Origin: CAZKUN01 sp964555935
GTDB taxonomy: Bacteria > Armatimonadota > Zipacnadia > Zipacnadales > VGFC01
DNA length: 15,523 nt
NCBI GenBank assembly: GCA_964555935.1
Contig: CAZKUN010000216.1
Span: 1 to 15,523, forward strand
Reading direction: 5' to 3'
This document shows positions 1 to 6,638 of this stretch, piece after piece. Numbering within the stretch: position 1 is the first letter of the stretch; each line of letters begins with the position of its first letter. The position numbers were made by a program, and so were the translations under genes. The notes beneath the pieces were generated by a model. The model was given only the letters and a program-made list of their open reading frames with translations, was not told the DNA's origin and did not search any database.

Positions 1-218
1 TGCCTGTGCTTCCTCTTGTACTTGTGTCCGTTGTAGTAGCGTGGAGACCGGTAGTAGCGGTCATCGTCGAGCGCGTCGTAAACAAGCGCTCCGACGGCGA
101 CTGCGGCGAGTGCCCGGCCGGTGTCGCCGGCGTGGGCTCGATTCGGCAAGCCAACGGCCAGGAGTACCGCGAGTCCGATGACTGAGACCACTGATACGAA
201 CAGCGCTGTGGTTTTCAT
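1..218 (-). CDS. Small exported protein of unknown function, cut by window edge
   Basis: Reading leftwards from the ATG at 218 there is an open frame of 72 codons that leaves the window, so the C-terminus is missing. The first 30 or so residues are a clear signal peptide: a short basic start (MKTT), a long hydrophobic stretch rich in V, L, I and A, and a likely cleavage site after AHA. The next stretch is small and alanine/valine/glycine-rich (about residues 36-47). It is followed by an acidic DDD and a tail rich in Tyr, Arg and Lys (RYYRSPRYY, then HKYKRKHR). A purine-rich GAGGGGG lies about 8 bases before the ATG and supports the start. I do not recognise a family. The tail suggests a small basic envelope or extracellular protein, but no function can be assigned. 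Confidence 0.6.
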   Translation of the reverse strand, partial: MKTTALFVSVVSVIGLAVLLAVGLPNRAHAGDTGRALAAVAVGALVYDALDDDRYYRSPRYYNGHKYKRKHR

Positions 219-474
219 GGTGGGCCCCCTCTTTCCGCTCGGCGCTCGTTCGTCGAGGCCCTGAATCGGGAACGAGGCCGGTAGTTGTCCTGCTGTACTA
301 ACCTTAATAGTAGATACCCATTCTGGAGGAGGTCTAAGCGGGAAAGGCGACGTGCGGGACGAGCGGCGAAGTTAGGCGAAAGGGCCCGATGGGCGAGCTG
401 TGGAACCGGCTCCATCAGAACCAGAGTCCTATTCACACGGAACGTGGACACCAAGGCCGGAGGAGACACTGGCG
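219..474. other. Divergent intergenic region, no gene seen
   Basis: This 256-base gap separates two genes that start in opposite directions, so it should hold a promoter for each. I could not find a convincing pair of -35 and -10 boxes on either strand; the AT-rich patch at about 298-320 is the most promoter-like part. A Shine-Dalgarno sequence GGAGGAG at 459-465 belongs to the rightward gene. No hairpin of the conserved intergenic family is evident. Confidence 0.4.
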
Positions 475-1833
475 ATGATTCTGGGGCGGCAATTGCGCTT
501 GACTGTGATTGTGTCAGGGGCGGCGATGGCGCTGGTCTCAGCGACCGGGAAGACGCTGGCGGAGGAAGCGCCGGTGGACGGCGTGGTCAGCGGCCACGTC
601 TACCTTCCTGACGGTGTCACGCCGGCCGTTGGCGCTCGCGTCTTTCTCGAAGCGGCCAGGCCGACGGCACCGGACGGGAACTCGAACCCAACGCGGACGC
701 AGCCCGCGAGCGTCAGGCATGGGCGACTCAATGAGGCGCCGCGGACCCGTGACGACGGGAGCTTCGAAGTGCCTATCCGGACGGGCCGGCCGAACGCGCA
801 GCCCGGGGTCTACGTGGTGCGGGTAGATCTGGATGGCTACGCGCCGCTGAGATCGGACGACGTGACCCCGGGTCAGACAGTCAAGCTGACGCTGATCGCC
901 GGCGAGAGGCTACGTGGCATTGTGGCCGGGCCCGACGATGAACCGCTAGCGGGGGCGCGTGTCGCCGCATACTGGCCGAGTTACCGCCGGGGAGGCATGC
1001 GGCCCGACGGAGCGGGACACGTGGCGAGTGCTCAGACGGGGCCGGATGGCCGATACGATCTCGGCCCCATCGCCCCAGGCCAGTACGACGTGTGGGCTAC
1101 CGCGCCGGAGATGGCCCCGGTGGGGCAGCGGGACGTCAGAATCGTCGCAGGACGCCCCGTTGAGCTGGATCTGTTCCTGCCCCGACCCGCCGAACTGCGA
1201 GGCACGGTGGTGTATGCGGGGACCACCGATCCCGTAGAGGGCGTCGTGGTGGTCATCCACCTCCTGGAGCCTGCGGAACGGTACATGGCCACCACGGGAG
1301 CAGATGGGACATTCCGGCTCGTCGGTCTGCCCAAAGGCGAGCACGTGGTGAACTTACGCAAGGGATCCCCGTGGCGTGCGCAGGGCATCGAGATGCGCAA
1401 TGCGGCCGGGCGATACAATGCCGATGGGACAATCACGATCCTGTCAGGAGAGGTGATTATACGGGAGATACTCGCCCCGAGGCGGCTCACGGTCGATCTC
1501 GCCGAGGGTGAGGTCGTCGACCTGACGGTCGAAATGTCGGCTGGCGGCTCTATTGAGGGACGGGCCATCGCGGCGGACGGTTCACCCTTGGAGGGCGCCT
1601 CCGTCGACCTGGTCCGCAAGGGCCGAGTACCGGAATGGGACGCCGAGGGAGAGATTACCACCGGGAACGTGGCCACCACCGATGTCGATGGACGGTTCCG
1701 ACTCGGCTATCTCTGGTCCGACAATTACCTTGTCAAGATCCGCGATAAGGCGGGGCGACGCGGCGCGAGCGAGTGGGTGACAGTTGAGAACGGAGACGTG
1801 ACGGAGATAGAGGTGGTCACTCGGGTGCCATGA
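475..1833 (+). CDS. Exported protein with four carboxypeptidase regulatory-like (CNA-B-type) repeats
   Basis: A protein of 452 residues. I place the start at the ATG at 475 because GGAGGAG lies 9 bases upstream and a signal peptide follows at once (hydrophobic core TVIVSGAAMALVSA, cleavage near residue 28-30). The frame is open further upstream, but that extension has no signal-peptide character. The mature part is four copies of a beta-sandwich unit of about 90-110 residues, at roughly 38-142, 146-235, 241-354 and 360-452. Each opens with a G-x-V/A-x-x-x-D/G-x-x-P-hydrophobic-x-G-A pattern (for example PLAGARVAAY and PLEGASVDLV), and later has a T/D-G-x-F/Y segment (DDGSFEVP, PDGRYDLG, ADGTFRLV, VDGRFRLG). 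These match the carboxypeptidase regulatory-like fold. No enzyme domain, membrane anchor or sorting motif is visible. A structural or binding role outside the cytoplasm is likely. It converges on the GH26-like gene, 56 bases away. Confidence 0.8.
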   Translation: MILGRQLRLTVIVSGAAMALVSATGKTLAEEAPVDGVVSGHVYLPDGVTPAVGARVFLEAARPTAPDGNSNPTRTQPASVRHGRLNEAPRTRDDGSFEVPIRTGRPNAQPGVYVVRVDLDGYAPLRSDDVTPGQTVKLTLIAGERLRGIVAGPDDEPLAGARVAAYWPSYRRGGMRPDGAGHVASAQTGPDGRYDLGPIAPGQYDVWATAPEMAPVGQRDVRIVAGRPVELDLFLPRPAELRGTVVYAGTTDPVEGVVVVIHLLEPAERYMATTGADGTFRLVGLPKGEHVVNLRKGSPWRAQGIEMRNAAGRYNADGTITILSGEVIIREILAPRRLTVDLAEGEVVDLTVEMSAGGSIEGRAIAADGSPLEGASVDLVRKGRVPEWDAEGEITTGNVATTDVDGRFRLGYLWSDNYLVKIRDKAGRRGASEWVTVENGDVTEIEVVTRVP

Positions 1834-1889
1834 GACCAGGCGCCTGAAAGACGCGGAGCGCAGTGGCAAGTACCGGGACGGCCGTTGGC

Positions 1890-3248
1890 TCAGCCGTTTT
1901 CGACCATGACCTTGAGGTCTGTCTCGGCGGCGACGCCGTCGTAGATATCGTAGACCACAAGAGTCAGCACGTGCTCGCCGTCGGCGTAGTAGGTCGTGTC
2001 CCACGACCAGCGGTAGGGCTCGCTGGTTGCCAGGAACCGCGCGACGCCGTCGACGTGGATCTCGACCGACTGGACGGGCACGTCCTCCCCCACCTCGGGA
2101 ATGACGACGACCTTGCCGCTCAGAGCGCGGCCGGCCTGATGCAAGATGAGGCGCGCGCCGTTCGGTGCCAGCGGCGCCTCCCGACCGCCATTGGTGCCCA
2201 CGACGGGAACATCAGGCACGGGGTCGACGGCATTCGGAGGATCAGGCTGAGGCGGCGCGGCCGGGCCCGGGTTGGCGGCGACGTACACTGGAGCGGCGCC
2301 AGATTCGGCCGGGCATGTGTCGATGAAGTAAGGGTCTGAGACCAGCTCGCGGTAGATGCCAAGGATCGTCTCGTCATCCGTGACGGAGTAGTTGTTGTGG
2401 CGCAATCCCTCGCCGATCGTATCCACGGAGAACCAACTGACCATTTTCACGCGTGGGAACTGAAGGGCGAGGCTGGTGTAGAGTTCCTTCGCGCGCAAAA
2501 CGGCGAAGGTCGGGACCCACGTATCCGAGACGGCGCAGAAATGAGTCGCGGCGTACTCGCAGATCTGGATCGGCTTGCGGTCGGCGTAGAGGTTGTAGAC
2601 GTACTTCAACTCGTCGCGGGGGTCCTCGCCGCCGGGCTGGTTGATATCGCCGCTGTGGTAGGTGACGGAGTAGATGTTCACCCCGACCCAGTCGACATAC
2701 TCATCGCCGGGATAGTAGGGCTCGATGGTGCGGCGCGGCATGCTGAACGGGCACCAGACCATCGCCACGTTCGGCGCGACCTCCCGCATGACGCGGGCGA
2801 CGATCCGCCACTTCTCCTTGTAGACCTCGGGGTCGCCCGAATATGCCTGCCACGTCCCGTTCATCTCGGAGGCGTAGCGTAGGAAGATCGGCACTCCCGA
2901 GCGCGAGGCCGCCTCGGCCCAGCCGCGCAGGTACGCATCGTCCTGGACGGGCGCGAGGCCCTCATTGGGTTCCCAGGCGATGTGCGCGGCGGCGTTGCGG
3001 CGGCCGAGGTCGGCGACCCACTCGTAGGGGAAGGGCGAGCCATAGCCGACGTAGCGGAGGTAGGTGGCGTGCTTTCGGCCGGTGAGGGATTCGAAGGCGT
3101 CGATGTCGTTGCGGCAGTTGCCGTCGAGTTCGATGTAAGCGCCGATGTAACACCCGCGAGCAGGCTCCCAGGGCGCCAGCGTGGGAGGCGCCGCCTGGGC
3201 GGCGGGAAGGAAGCTCAGAAGCGGGATGAGAGCGGCGACAGAGCGCAT
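1890..3248 (-). CDS. Exported glycoside hydrolase, family GH26-like, with C-terminal Ig-like domain
   Basis: A protein of 452 residues; GH26 enzymes are mostly endo-beta-mannanases and related beta-glycanases. The ATG at 3248 is chosen because GAAAGG lies 5 bases upstream and a signal peptide follows (residues 1-19, ending AAQA). The frame runs open to 3398 but crosses the promoter. The TIM-barrel catalytic part spans about 25-310. FLRYASEMNG carries the likely acid/base Glu128 with Asn130, and PIQICEYAATH carries the likely nucleophile Glu231, in the order and spacing typical of clan GH-A. Aromatic residues for sugar stacking (VWCPF, SWFSVD) are also present. A Pro-rich linker (about 313-350) leads to an Ig-like domain (about 365-450) with the pattern DTTYYADGEHVLTLVVYD. 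Substrate specificity cannot be read from the sequence. A consensus promoter and a leader hairpin lie just upstream. Confidence 0.82.
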   Translation of the reverse strand: MRSVAALIPLLSFLPAAQAAPPTLAPWEPARGCYIGAYIELDGNCRNDIDAFESLTGRKHATYLRYVGYGSPFPYEWVADLGRRNAAAHIAWEPNEGLAPVQDDAYLRGWAEAASRSGVPIFLRYASEMNGTWQAYSGDPEVYKEKWRIVARVMREVAPNVAMVWCPFSMPRRTIEPYYPGDEYVDWVGVNIYSVTYHSGDINQPGGEDPRDELKYVYNLYADRKPIQICEYAATHFCAVSDTWVPTFAVLRAKELYTSLALQFPRVKMVSWFSVDTIGEGLRHNNYSVTDDETILGIYRELVSDPYFIDTCPAESGAAPVYVAANPGPAAPPQPDPPNAVDPVPDVPVVGTNGGREAPLAPNGARLILHQAGRALSGKVVVIPEVGEDVPVQSVEIHVDGVARFLATSEPYRWSWDTTYYADGEHVLTLVVYDIYDGVAAETDLKVMVENG

Positions 3249-3291
3249 CAATACCTTTCGGACTGAGATGGATACGCAACGAGGCAGAAGT

Positions 3292-3314
3292 GGAAACTCA
3301 GACGTCGAGTTTCC
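3292..3314 (-). repeat. Leader hairpin, GGAAACTC/GAGTTTCC stem
   Basis: A perfect 8-base-pair stem (GGAAACTC at 3292-3299, GAGTTTCC at 3307-3314) encloses the 7-base loop AGACGTC. An imperfect outer stem extends it (GGCA at 3283, TGCC at 3318). The same inner stem recurs at 6560-6582 with loop AGACACC, so it is a dispersed repeat. Here it lies in the predicted 5' leader of the GH26-like mRNA, about 40-60 bases before the start codon. Confidence 0.7.
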
Positions 3315-3338
3315 CGTTGCCACGCGGACGGCAGTCTG

Positions 3339-3368
3339 ATTATATCGACGGCCGAGGGCGAGTGTCAA
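3339..3368 (-). promoter_or_regulatory. Perfect sigma70-type promoter for the GH26-like gene
   Basis: On the minus strand the -35 box TTGACA occupies 3368-3363 and the -10 box TATAAT occupies 3344-3339, with an 18-base spacer. Both hexamers match the housekeeping consensus at every position. The predicted start of transcription is near 3332, which gives a leader of about 84 bases before the ATG at 3248. The leader contains the hairpin at 3292-3314 and the Shine-Dalgarno sequence. Confidence 0.75.
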
Positions 3369-3437
3369 TGTGAGCGCGACGACGCGGCGGCCGATCACTC
3401 CGCGGATGGCTTCGGGCTGAACACGACATCGGGCTCT

Positions 3438-4208
3438 TCAGAGCGTGGTCCACGGTGCTGGGTTGTCGAAAGCGACGACATTCAGCCCCGGGTACTGGTC
3501 AGCGAGATCTTCGGCGAAGTGGCGCATCCCAGGATTCTCGCTCGTGGCGTGGCTGGTCTCGATCATCGGCACGCCGGCGTCGATGGCGAAGCGCATGCCG
3601 TAGTCGTCGGTCTCGCCCGCGATGAACACATCGGGCTCATGAGCTATGACGCTCTGCATGAACGACGTGTTGAGACTGAGGCCGAGCCCTCCCCAAGGCA
3701 GCCCGATGCGAGAGACGACCTTGTCGAGGTCGCCCGCGACGCGAACGTAGGCCATGCCCATCCGCTCCTTGACCTGGGCGGCGAGGTCGCGGACGGTGAG
3801 CGGCTCCACGATGTGGATGCGGACATAGCCCTCGCGGACCTCGGGATCGGGGAGGCCCAGCGCGCGGGCGAAGTCATCGAGGATGCAGTAGCGATCCAGC
3901 ATTCCGTGGGCTCGGTAGACGACGAGGCGATGCTCGCCTAGCAGCGCCAGCCGGCGGACGTTCGGCCGCCACCACAGCTTCGAGACCGCGTTGGGATCGC
4001 GGAACTCATACGGGAAGATCATCTCCTCGTGGCAGACGATCAAGTTGCAGCCGGCATCGATGGCGGCTGAAATGGCGTCAACGGTTGCCATCCAACACGT
4101 CAGCACGCCGGTGATCTCCGACGAGGGCTCTCCGTATCGGAAGCCCTCCTCGGGGCCCTTACCCGGGGACAGTGACTCAATGTACGCGCCGATCTCATTT
4201 GCCTGCAT
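3438..4208 (-). CDS. NIF3-like (DUF34) dinuclear metal-centre protein
   Basis: A protein of 256 residues, a usual size for single-domain NIF3/YbgI proteins, whose biochemical role is poorly defined. The ATG at 4208 has GGAG 7 bases upstream and gives the typical N-terminus (MQANEIGAYIESL). Metal-site motifs occur in family order: NLIVCHEEMIFP (His60), VVYRAHGMLD (His101 and Asp105), and ETSHATSE near the C-terminus (His220 and Glu224). The usual HHP of the first motif is HEE here, so one expected His ligand is replaced by Glu61. A signal peptide is absent, so it should be cytoplasmic. It is divergent from the sugar isomerase gene with 223 bases between them, and lies upstream of the GH26-like gene, which has its own promoter. 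The family call is firm; the function is not. Confidence 0.82.
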   Translation of the reverse strand: MQANEIGAYIESLSPGKGPEEGFRYGEPSSEITGVLTCWMATVDAISAAIDAGCNLIVCHEEMIFPYEFRDPNAVSKLWWRPNVRRLALLGEHRLVVYRAHGMLDRYCILDDFARALGLPDPEVREGYVRIHIVEPLTVRDLAAQVKERMGMAYVRVAGDLDKVVSRIGLPWGGLGLSLNTSFMQSVIAHEPDVFIAGETDDYGMRFAIDAGVPMIETSHATSENPGMRHFAEDLADQYPGLNVVAFDNPAPWTTL

Positions 4209-4288
4209 GCTCGCGCTCCGGTGGTGTGTTTGGTAGAGGATTCGCCAAGTGGAGGCAAAGACCTTGGGTGGATATTGGGGAACGGGCG

Positions 4289-4297
4289 TGGTATGAT
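4289..4297 (+). promoter_or_regulatory. Possible extended -10 promoter for the isomerase gene
   Basis: TGGTATGAT reads as an extended -10 element (TG at 4289, hexamer TATGAT at 4292-4297, five of six consensus bases). I see no good -35 box at 16-18 bases, which extended -10 promoters can lack. Transcription would start near 4304 and run through the hairpin at 4324-4346 into the gene at 4432. Confidence 0.35.
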
Positions 4298-4323
4298 GCG
4301 GGGTCGACGGCAACAGCAACGGC

Positions 4324-4346
4324 GTCGGGGCTAAAGCCCCTCTTAC
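4324..4346 (+). repeat. Intergenic hairpin, GGGGCT/AGCCCC stem with TCTTAC tail
   Basis: Stem GGGGCT (4327-4332) and AGCCCC (4335-4340) with an AA loop, preceded by GTC and followed by TCTTAC. It is a close relative of the units at 10149-10171 and 13984-14058. The 9-base word GGCAACAGC lies just upstream at 4309-4317, as it does beside the copy at 14036-14058. The unit sits in the leader of the isomerase gene. Confidence 0.65.
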
Positions 4347-4431
4347 GGGGGTGGGCGCAAGACGAGGCGTGGAGGGGCAAGAGAGGGCGACGAGGCGAGC
4401 GGCAGCCGGCCGGCGATCGAGCATCATCACG

Positions 4432-5361
4432 ATGGGTAGCGAGGTCAACTTGAAGCTGCAACTAGGTATCAACTGCGGATTTGCCATCAACCGTTTCCCC
4501 GAGCCCGAGGTGTGGCTGAGGATCGTCGGCGAGGAGCTTGGACTGAGGTCGTGCCAATTCGTGGCCGATCTCCTGAACCCGTTCCTGCCGCAGGATCTCG
4601 TGGATGAGCAAGCGGACAAGATTCTCGAGAACATGGCGAGATACGACGTCAAGGTTGGATCCACGTTCACGAGCCAGTTCACCCGCGTTAACCACATCCT
4701 CCACCCGGATCCTCACACGCGGGAGACGTGGTTTGAGTGGATGAAGCGGTGGATCGATCTCTCGGTGAAGCTCGGCGCGGAGGGCGTGGGCTCGCACTTT
4801 GGGATCCTCTCAGTGACCGACAACAACGACCCGGCGCTGCGCGAGGAGCGCGTCAGCCAAGGTGTTGAATACTGGCGGCGGCTGGCGGAGTATGGTGCTG
4901 AACGGGGTCTGAGGTGGGTGCTATTCGAGCCGATGTCGATCAGGCGGGAGCTAGGCGAGACCATCGCCGAGACGCAGGCACTGCTCGACCGGTTCGCCGC
5001 GATCGACATGCCGATTCCGATGGAGTTGGTGCTCGACGTGGACCACGGCGATGTGTCGTCGACCAACCCAGACGACACGGACCCATACGCGTGGCTGAGG
5101 CAGTTTGGCGCGGTGTCGCCGGTCATCCACCTGAAGCAGAGCAAGATGGACAAGGGCGGGCACTGGCCGTTCACGCCCGAGCACAACGAGAACGGCAAGA
5201 TCACCGGCGAGAAGGTGCTGGCGGCGCTGGAAGAAGCTGGATGTGAGGAGAGCACGCTGGTGCTGGAACTCTCCCACCGCGAGCGAGAGCCGGCGGATTC
5301 GAACGTGGTATCGGATCTGAAGGCGTCGGTTGAGTATTGGCGGGAGTTTGTGACGGCATGA
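4432..5361 (+). CDS. Sugar phosphate isomerase/epimerase, xylose-isomerase-like TIM barrel
   Basis: A cytoplasmic protein of 309 residues, close to the usual length for the AP-endonuclease-2/xylose-isomerase-like barrel family (PF01261 type). These enzymes use a divalent metal to isomerise or epimerise sugars. The expected ligand set appears in order: Glu166 in RWVLFEPMSI, Asp202 and Asp204 in LVLDVDHGD, His233 in VIHLKQSK, and Glu279 in LVLELSHRE. The start is uncertain. The ATG at 4432 has only a weak ribosome site, while a TTG at 4450 has GAGG 5 bases upstream and would give the family-typical start (M)KLQLGIN. The GatD-like dehydrogenase follows after 84 bases holding two hairpins and is probably co-transcribed, which suggests a sugar or polyol phosphate as substrate. 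The exact substrate cannot be told. Confidence 0.8.
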   Translation: MGSEVNLKLQLGINCGFAINRFPEPEVWLRIVGEELGLRSCQFVADLLNPFLPQDLVDEQADKILENMARYDVKVGSTFTSQFTRVNHILHPDPHTRETWFEWMKRWIDLSVKLGAEGVGSHFGILSVTDNNDPALREERVSQGVEYWRRLAEYGAERGLRWVLFEPMSIRRELGETIAETQALLDRFAAIDMPIPMELVLDVDHGDVSSTNPDDTDPYAWLRQFGAVSPVIHLKQSKMDKGGHWPFTPEHNENGKITGEKVLAALEEAGCEESTLVLELSHREREPADSNVVSDLKASVEYWREFVTA

Positions 5362-5363
5362 TT

Positions 5364-5386
5364 GCGGACGAGGGCGTCCGCGGTCC
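5364..5386 (+). repeat. Intergenic hairpin, GCGGACG/CGTCCGC stem with GGTCC tail
   Basis: A perfect 7-base-pair stem (5364-5370 and 5375-5381) with loop AGGG, followed by GGTCC (5382-5386). It starts two bases after the isomerase stop codon. The loop matches the hairpin at 6516-6537 and the tail matches the one at 10119-10140, although the stems differ. Confidence 0.6.
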
Positions 5387-5399
5387 AGTGAACGGCAAT

Positions 5400-5424
5400 C
5401 GACGGGCTGGAAGCCCGTCGCTAC
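5400..5424 (+). repeat. Intergenic hairpin, CGACGGGCT/AGCCCGTCG stem with CTAC tail
   Basis: A perfect 9-base-pair stem (5400-5408 and 5412-5420) with loop GGA and tail CTAC (5421-5424). The top of the stem and its loop (T-GGA-A) are the same as in the unit at 10119-10140. The tail continues as CTACGCGG, as after the hairpin at 6516. It ends about 20 bases before the dehydrogenase start. Confidence 0.65.
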
Positions 5425-5445
5425 GCGGCTGGCGGGGAGTTGATG

Positions 5446-6507
5446 ATGGCGATACCGGATTCGATGGCTGCGGCGGTGCTGCATGGGCCGGGTGATCTGA
5501 GAATTGAGAGCGTTGGGGTGCCACGCCCGGCGAAGGGCGAGGTGCTGGTGAAGGTTGGCGCGTGCGGGATCTGCGGCTCCGATGTACCGAGGGTGATGAC
5601 CAAGGGCACGTATAGCTTCCCGCTGATCCCCGGGCACGAGTTCGCCGGGACGATCGCCGCGCTAGGCGAGGGCGTTGGGGGCTGGCGCGAGGGGGATCGC
5701 GTGGCCGTGTTTCCGCTGATCCCGTGCCGCGAGTGCGATATGTGCGAGGAGGAGACATACGAACTTTGCCAGAGCTACGACTACCTCGGCTCGCGGTCAA
5801 ACGGCGCGTTCGCCGAGTACGTGGTCGCGCCGGCGTGGAACCTCATCGGGGTGCCAGAGGGAGTCTCGATGGAGGTCGCGGCGATGACCGAGCCGGCGGC
5901 CGTGGCGTGTCACGGGGTGAGCCGAGGGAACGTCTCTGACGGGGACACGGCAGCCGTTTTCGGCGCCGGGCCGATTGGCATCATCATCACCCAGTGGTGC
6001 GCGGCGTTGGGCGCGGGGCCGCTGTGGATCGTGGATATTCAGCCGGACAAGCTGGCTGTCGCGGATGAGCTGACCGAGGCGACGTGCCTGAACGGGATGG
6101 ACGCGGATGCGGCGGAGGTCATTCTCGATGCGACGGGCGGGAAGGGCGTTGACGCGGCGATCGAGGCGGCGGGAGTGCCTGCCACGGCGCTTCAGTGCAT
6201 TGCGGCCGCGGCGCGCAACGGCACGGTCGTGCTGCTCGGCAATCCGTCGACCGACCTGACGATCCCGATGGCGGACGTATCGCAGATCCTGCGAAAGCAA
6301 CTTGAGATCCTCGGGACGTGGAACTCGAGCTTCGGACATGATGAGAACGACGATTGGACGGCGACTCTTCGAGCGATGGCGAGCGGGAAGCTGAATCTGG
6401 AGCCGCTGATCACGCATCGGTACCGAATTGACCAGGCGAATGAGGCGTTCCGGATGATGACGAGCGGAGGGGAGTTCTACAACAAGGTGATGTTCGTGTT
6501 TGAGTGA
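5446..6507 (+). CDS. Zinc-dependent medium-chain dehydrogenase, GatD-like (polyol or polyol-phosphate oxidation)
   Basis: A protein of 353 residues, normal for the MDR family. The start is one of three overlapping candidates (TTG 5440, ATG 5443, ATG 5446). GGGGAG at 5434-5439 is spaced best for 5446. Catalytic zinc ligands: Cys43 in GICGSDVPR, His64-Glu65 in GHEF, and Glu149 in MTEPAAV. Structural zinc: Cys94, Cys97, Cys100 and Cys108. The nucleotide site is GAGPIG (173-178), and the second strand ends in Asp (IVDIQPDK), which favours NAD. The blocks GSDVPR, PLIPCRECDMC and YDYLGSRSNGAFAEY resemble galactitol-1-phosphate dehydrogenase (GatD) more than simple alcohol dehydrogenases. With the isomerase upstream it likely serves a polyol, sugar or phosphate pathway, but the substrate is not proven. 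Confidence 0.82.
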   Translation: MAIPDSMAAAVLHGPGDLRIESVGVPRPAKGEVLVKVGACGICGSDVPRVMTKGTYSFPLIPGHEFAGTIAALGEGVGGWREGDRVAVFPLIPCRECDMCEEETYELCQSYDYLGSRSNGAFAEYVVAPAWNLIGVPEGVSMEVAAMTEPAAVACHGVSRGNVSDGDTAAVFGAGPIGIIITQWCAALGAGPLWIVDIQPDKLAVADELTEATCLNGMDADAAEVILDATGGKGVDAAIEAAGVPATALQCIAAAARNGTVVLLGNPSTDLTIPMADVSQILRKQLEILGTWNSSFGHDENDDWTATLRAMASGKLNLEPLITHRYRIDQANEAFRMMTSGGEFYNKVMFVFE

Positions 6508-6515
6508 GTGAATAT

Positions 6516-6540
6516 GCACCGGCGAGGGCGCCGGTGCTAC
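6516..6540 (+). repeat. Intergenic hairpin, GCACCGGCG/CGCCGGTGC stem with TAC tail
   Basis: A perfect 9-base-pair stem (6516-6524 and 6529-6537) with loop AGGG, followed by TACGCGG. It lies 8 bases after the GatD-like stop codon and is the first of three tandem hairpins in the convergent gap before the sulfatase gene. Its place and strength would fit a 3'-end or transcript-protecting structure, but no U-run follows. Confidence 0.65.
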
Positions 6541-6550
6541 GCGGAAAGGC

Positions 6551-6597
6551 GACAGGCGTGGAAACTCAGACACCGAGTTTCCCTGCGCCTGTCCTAC
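6551..6597 (+). repeat. Nested hairpin with CTAC tail
   Basis: The outer stem is GACAGGCG (6551-6558) and CGCCTGTC (6586-6593). Inside it lies a second perfect stem, GGAAACTC (6560-6567) and GAGTTTCC (6575-6582), with loop AGACACC. The tail CTAC is at 6594-6597. The inner stem is the one found in the GH26 leader at 3292-3314. The outer part has the layout of the simple CTAC-tailed hairpins, so this looks like one hairpin carried in the loop of another. Confidence 0.65.
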
Positions 6598-6610
6598 GAC
6601 GCCAACGGCA

Positions 6611-6634
6611 GGGCGCAATTCATTGCGCCCTATC
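6611..6634 (+). repeat. Intergenic hairpin, GGGCGCAAT/ATTGCGCCC stem
   Basis: A perfect 9-base-pair stem (6611-6619 and 6622-6630) with loop TC and tail TATC (6631-6634). It is the third tandem hairpin between the converging dehydrogenase and sulfatase genes and ends a few bases before the sulfatase stop codon. It could act in 3'-end formation for either gene. Confidence 0.6.
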
Positions 6635-6638
6635 GCCC

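Noticed and set aside
285..316. TTGTCC and an AT-rich patch as a promoter for the gene at 475
   Set aside because: No -10-like hexamer stands at a usual 16-18 base spacing.
1837..1846. 10-base perfect palindrome CAGGCGCCTG after the first gene
   Set aside because: It has no loop, so it cannot form a normal hairpin, and a 10-base palindrome is unremarkable in GC-rich DNA.
1878..1900. Possible intrinsic terminator, ACGGC/GCCGT with TTT
   Set aside because: The stem has only 5 pairs with a 10-base loop and a short T-run, and it overlaps the GH26-like stop codon. It could be chance.
3249..3398. Upstream extension of the GH26-like gene to 3398
   Set aside because: The extension crosses a perfect promoter and a leader hairpin, and would put 50 residues before the signal peptide. 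The ATG at 3248 has its own ribosome site.
4209..4697. Upstream extension of the NIF3-like gene to 4697
   Set aside because: It runs antisense through the start of the isomerase gene and the repeat at 4324. Homologous sequence begins at the ATG at 4208.
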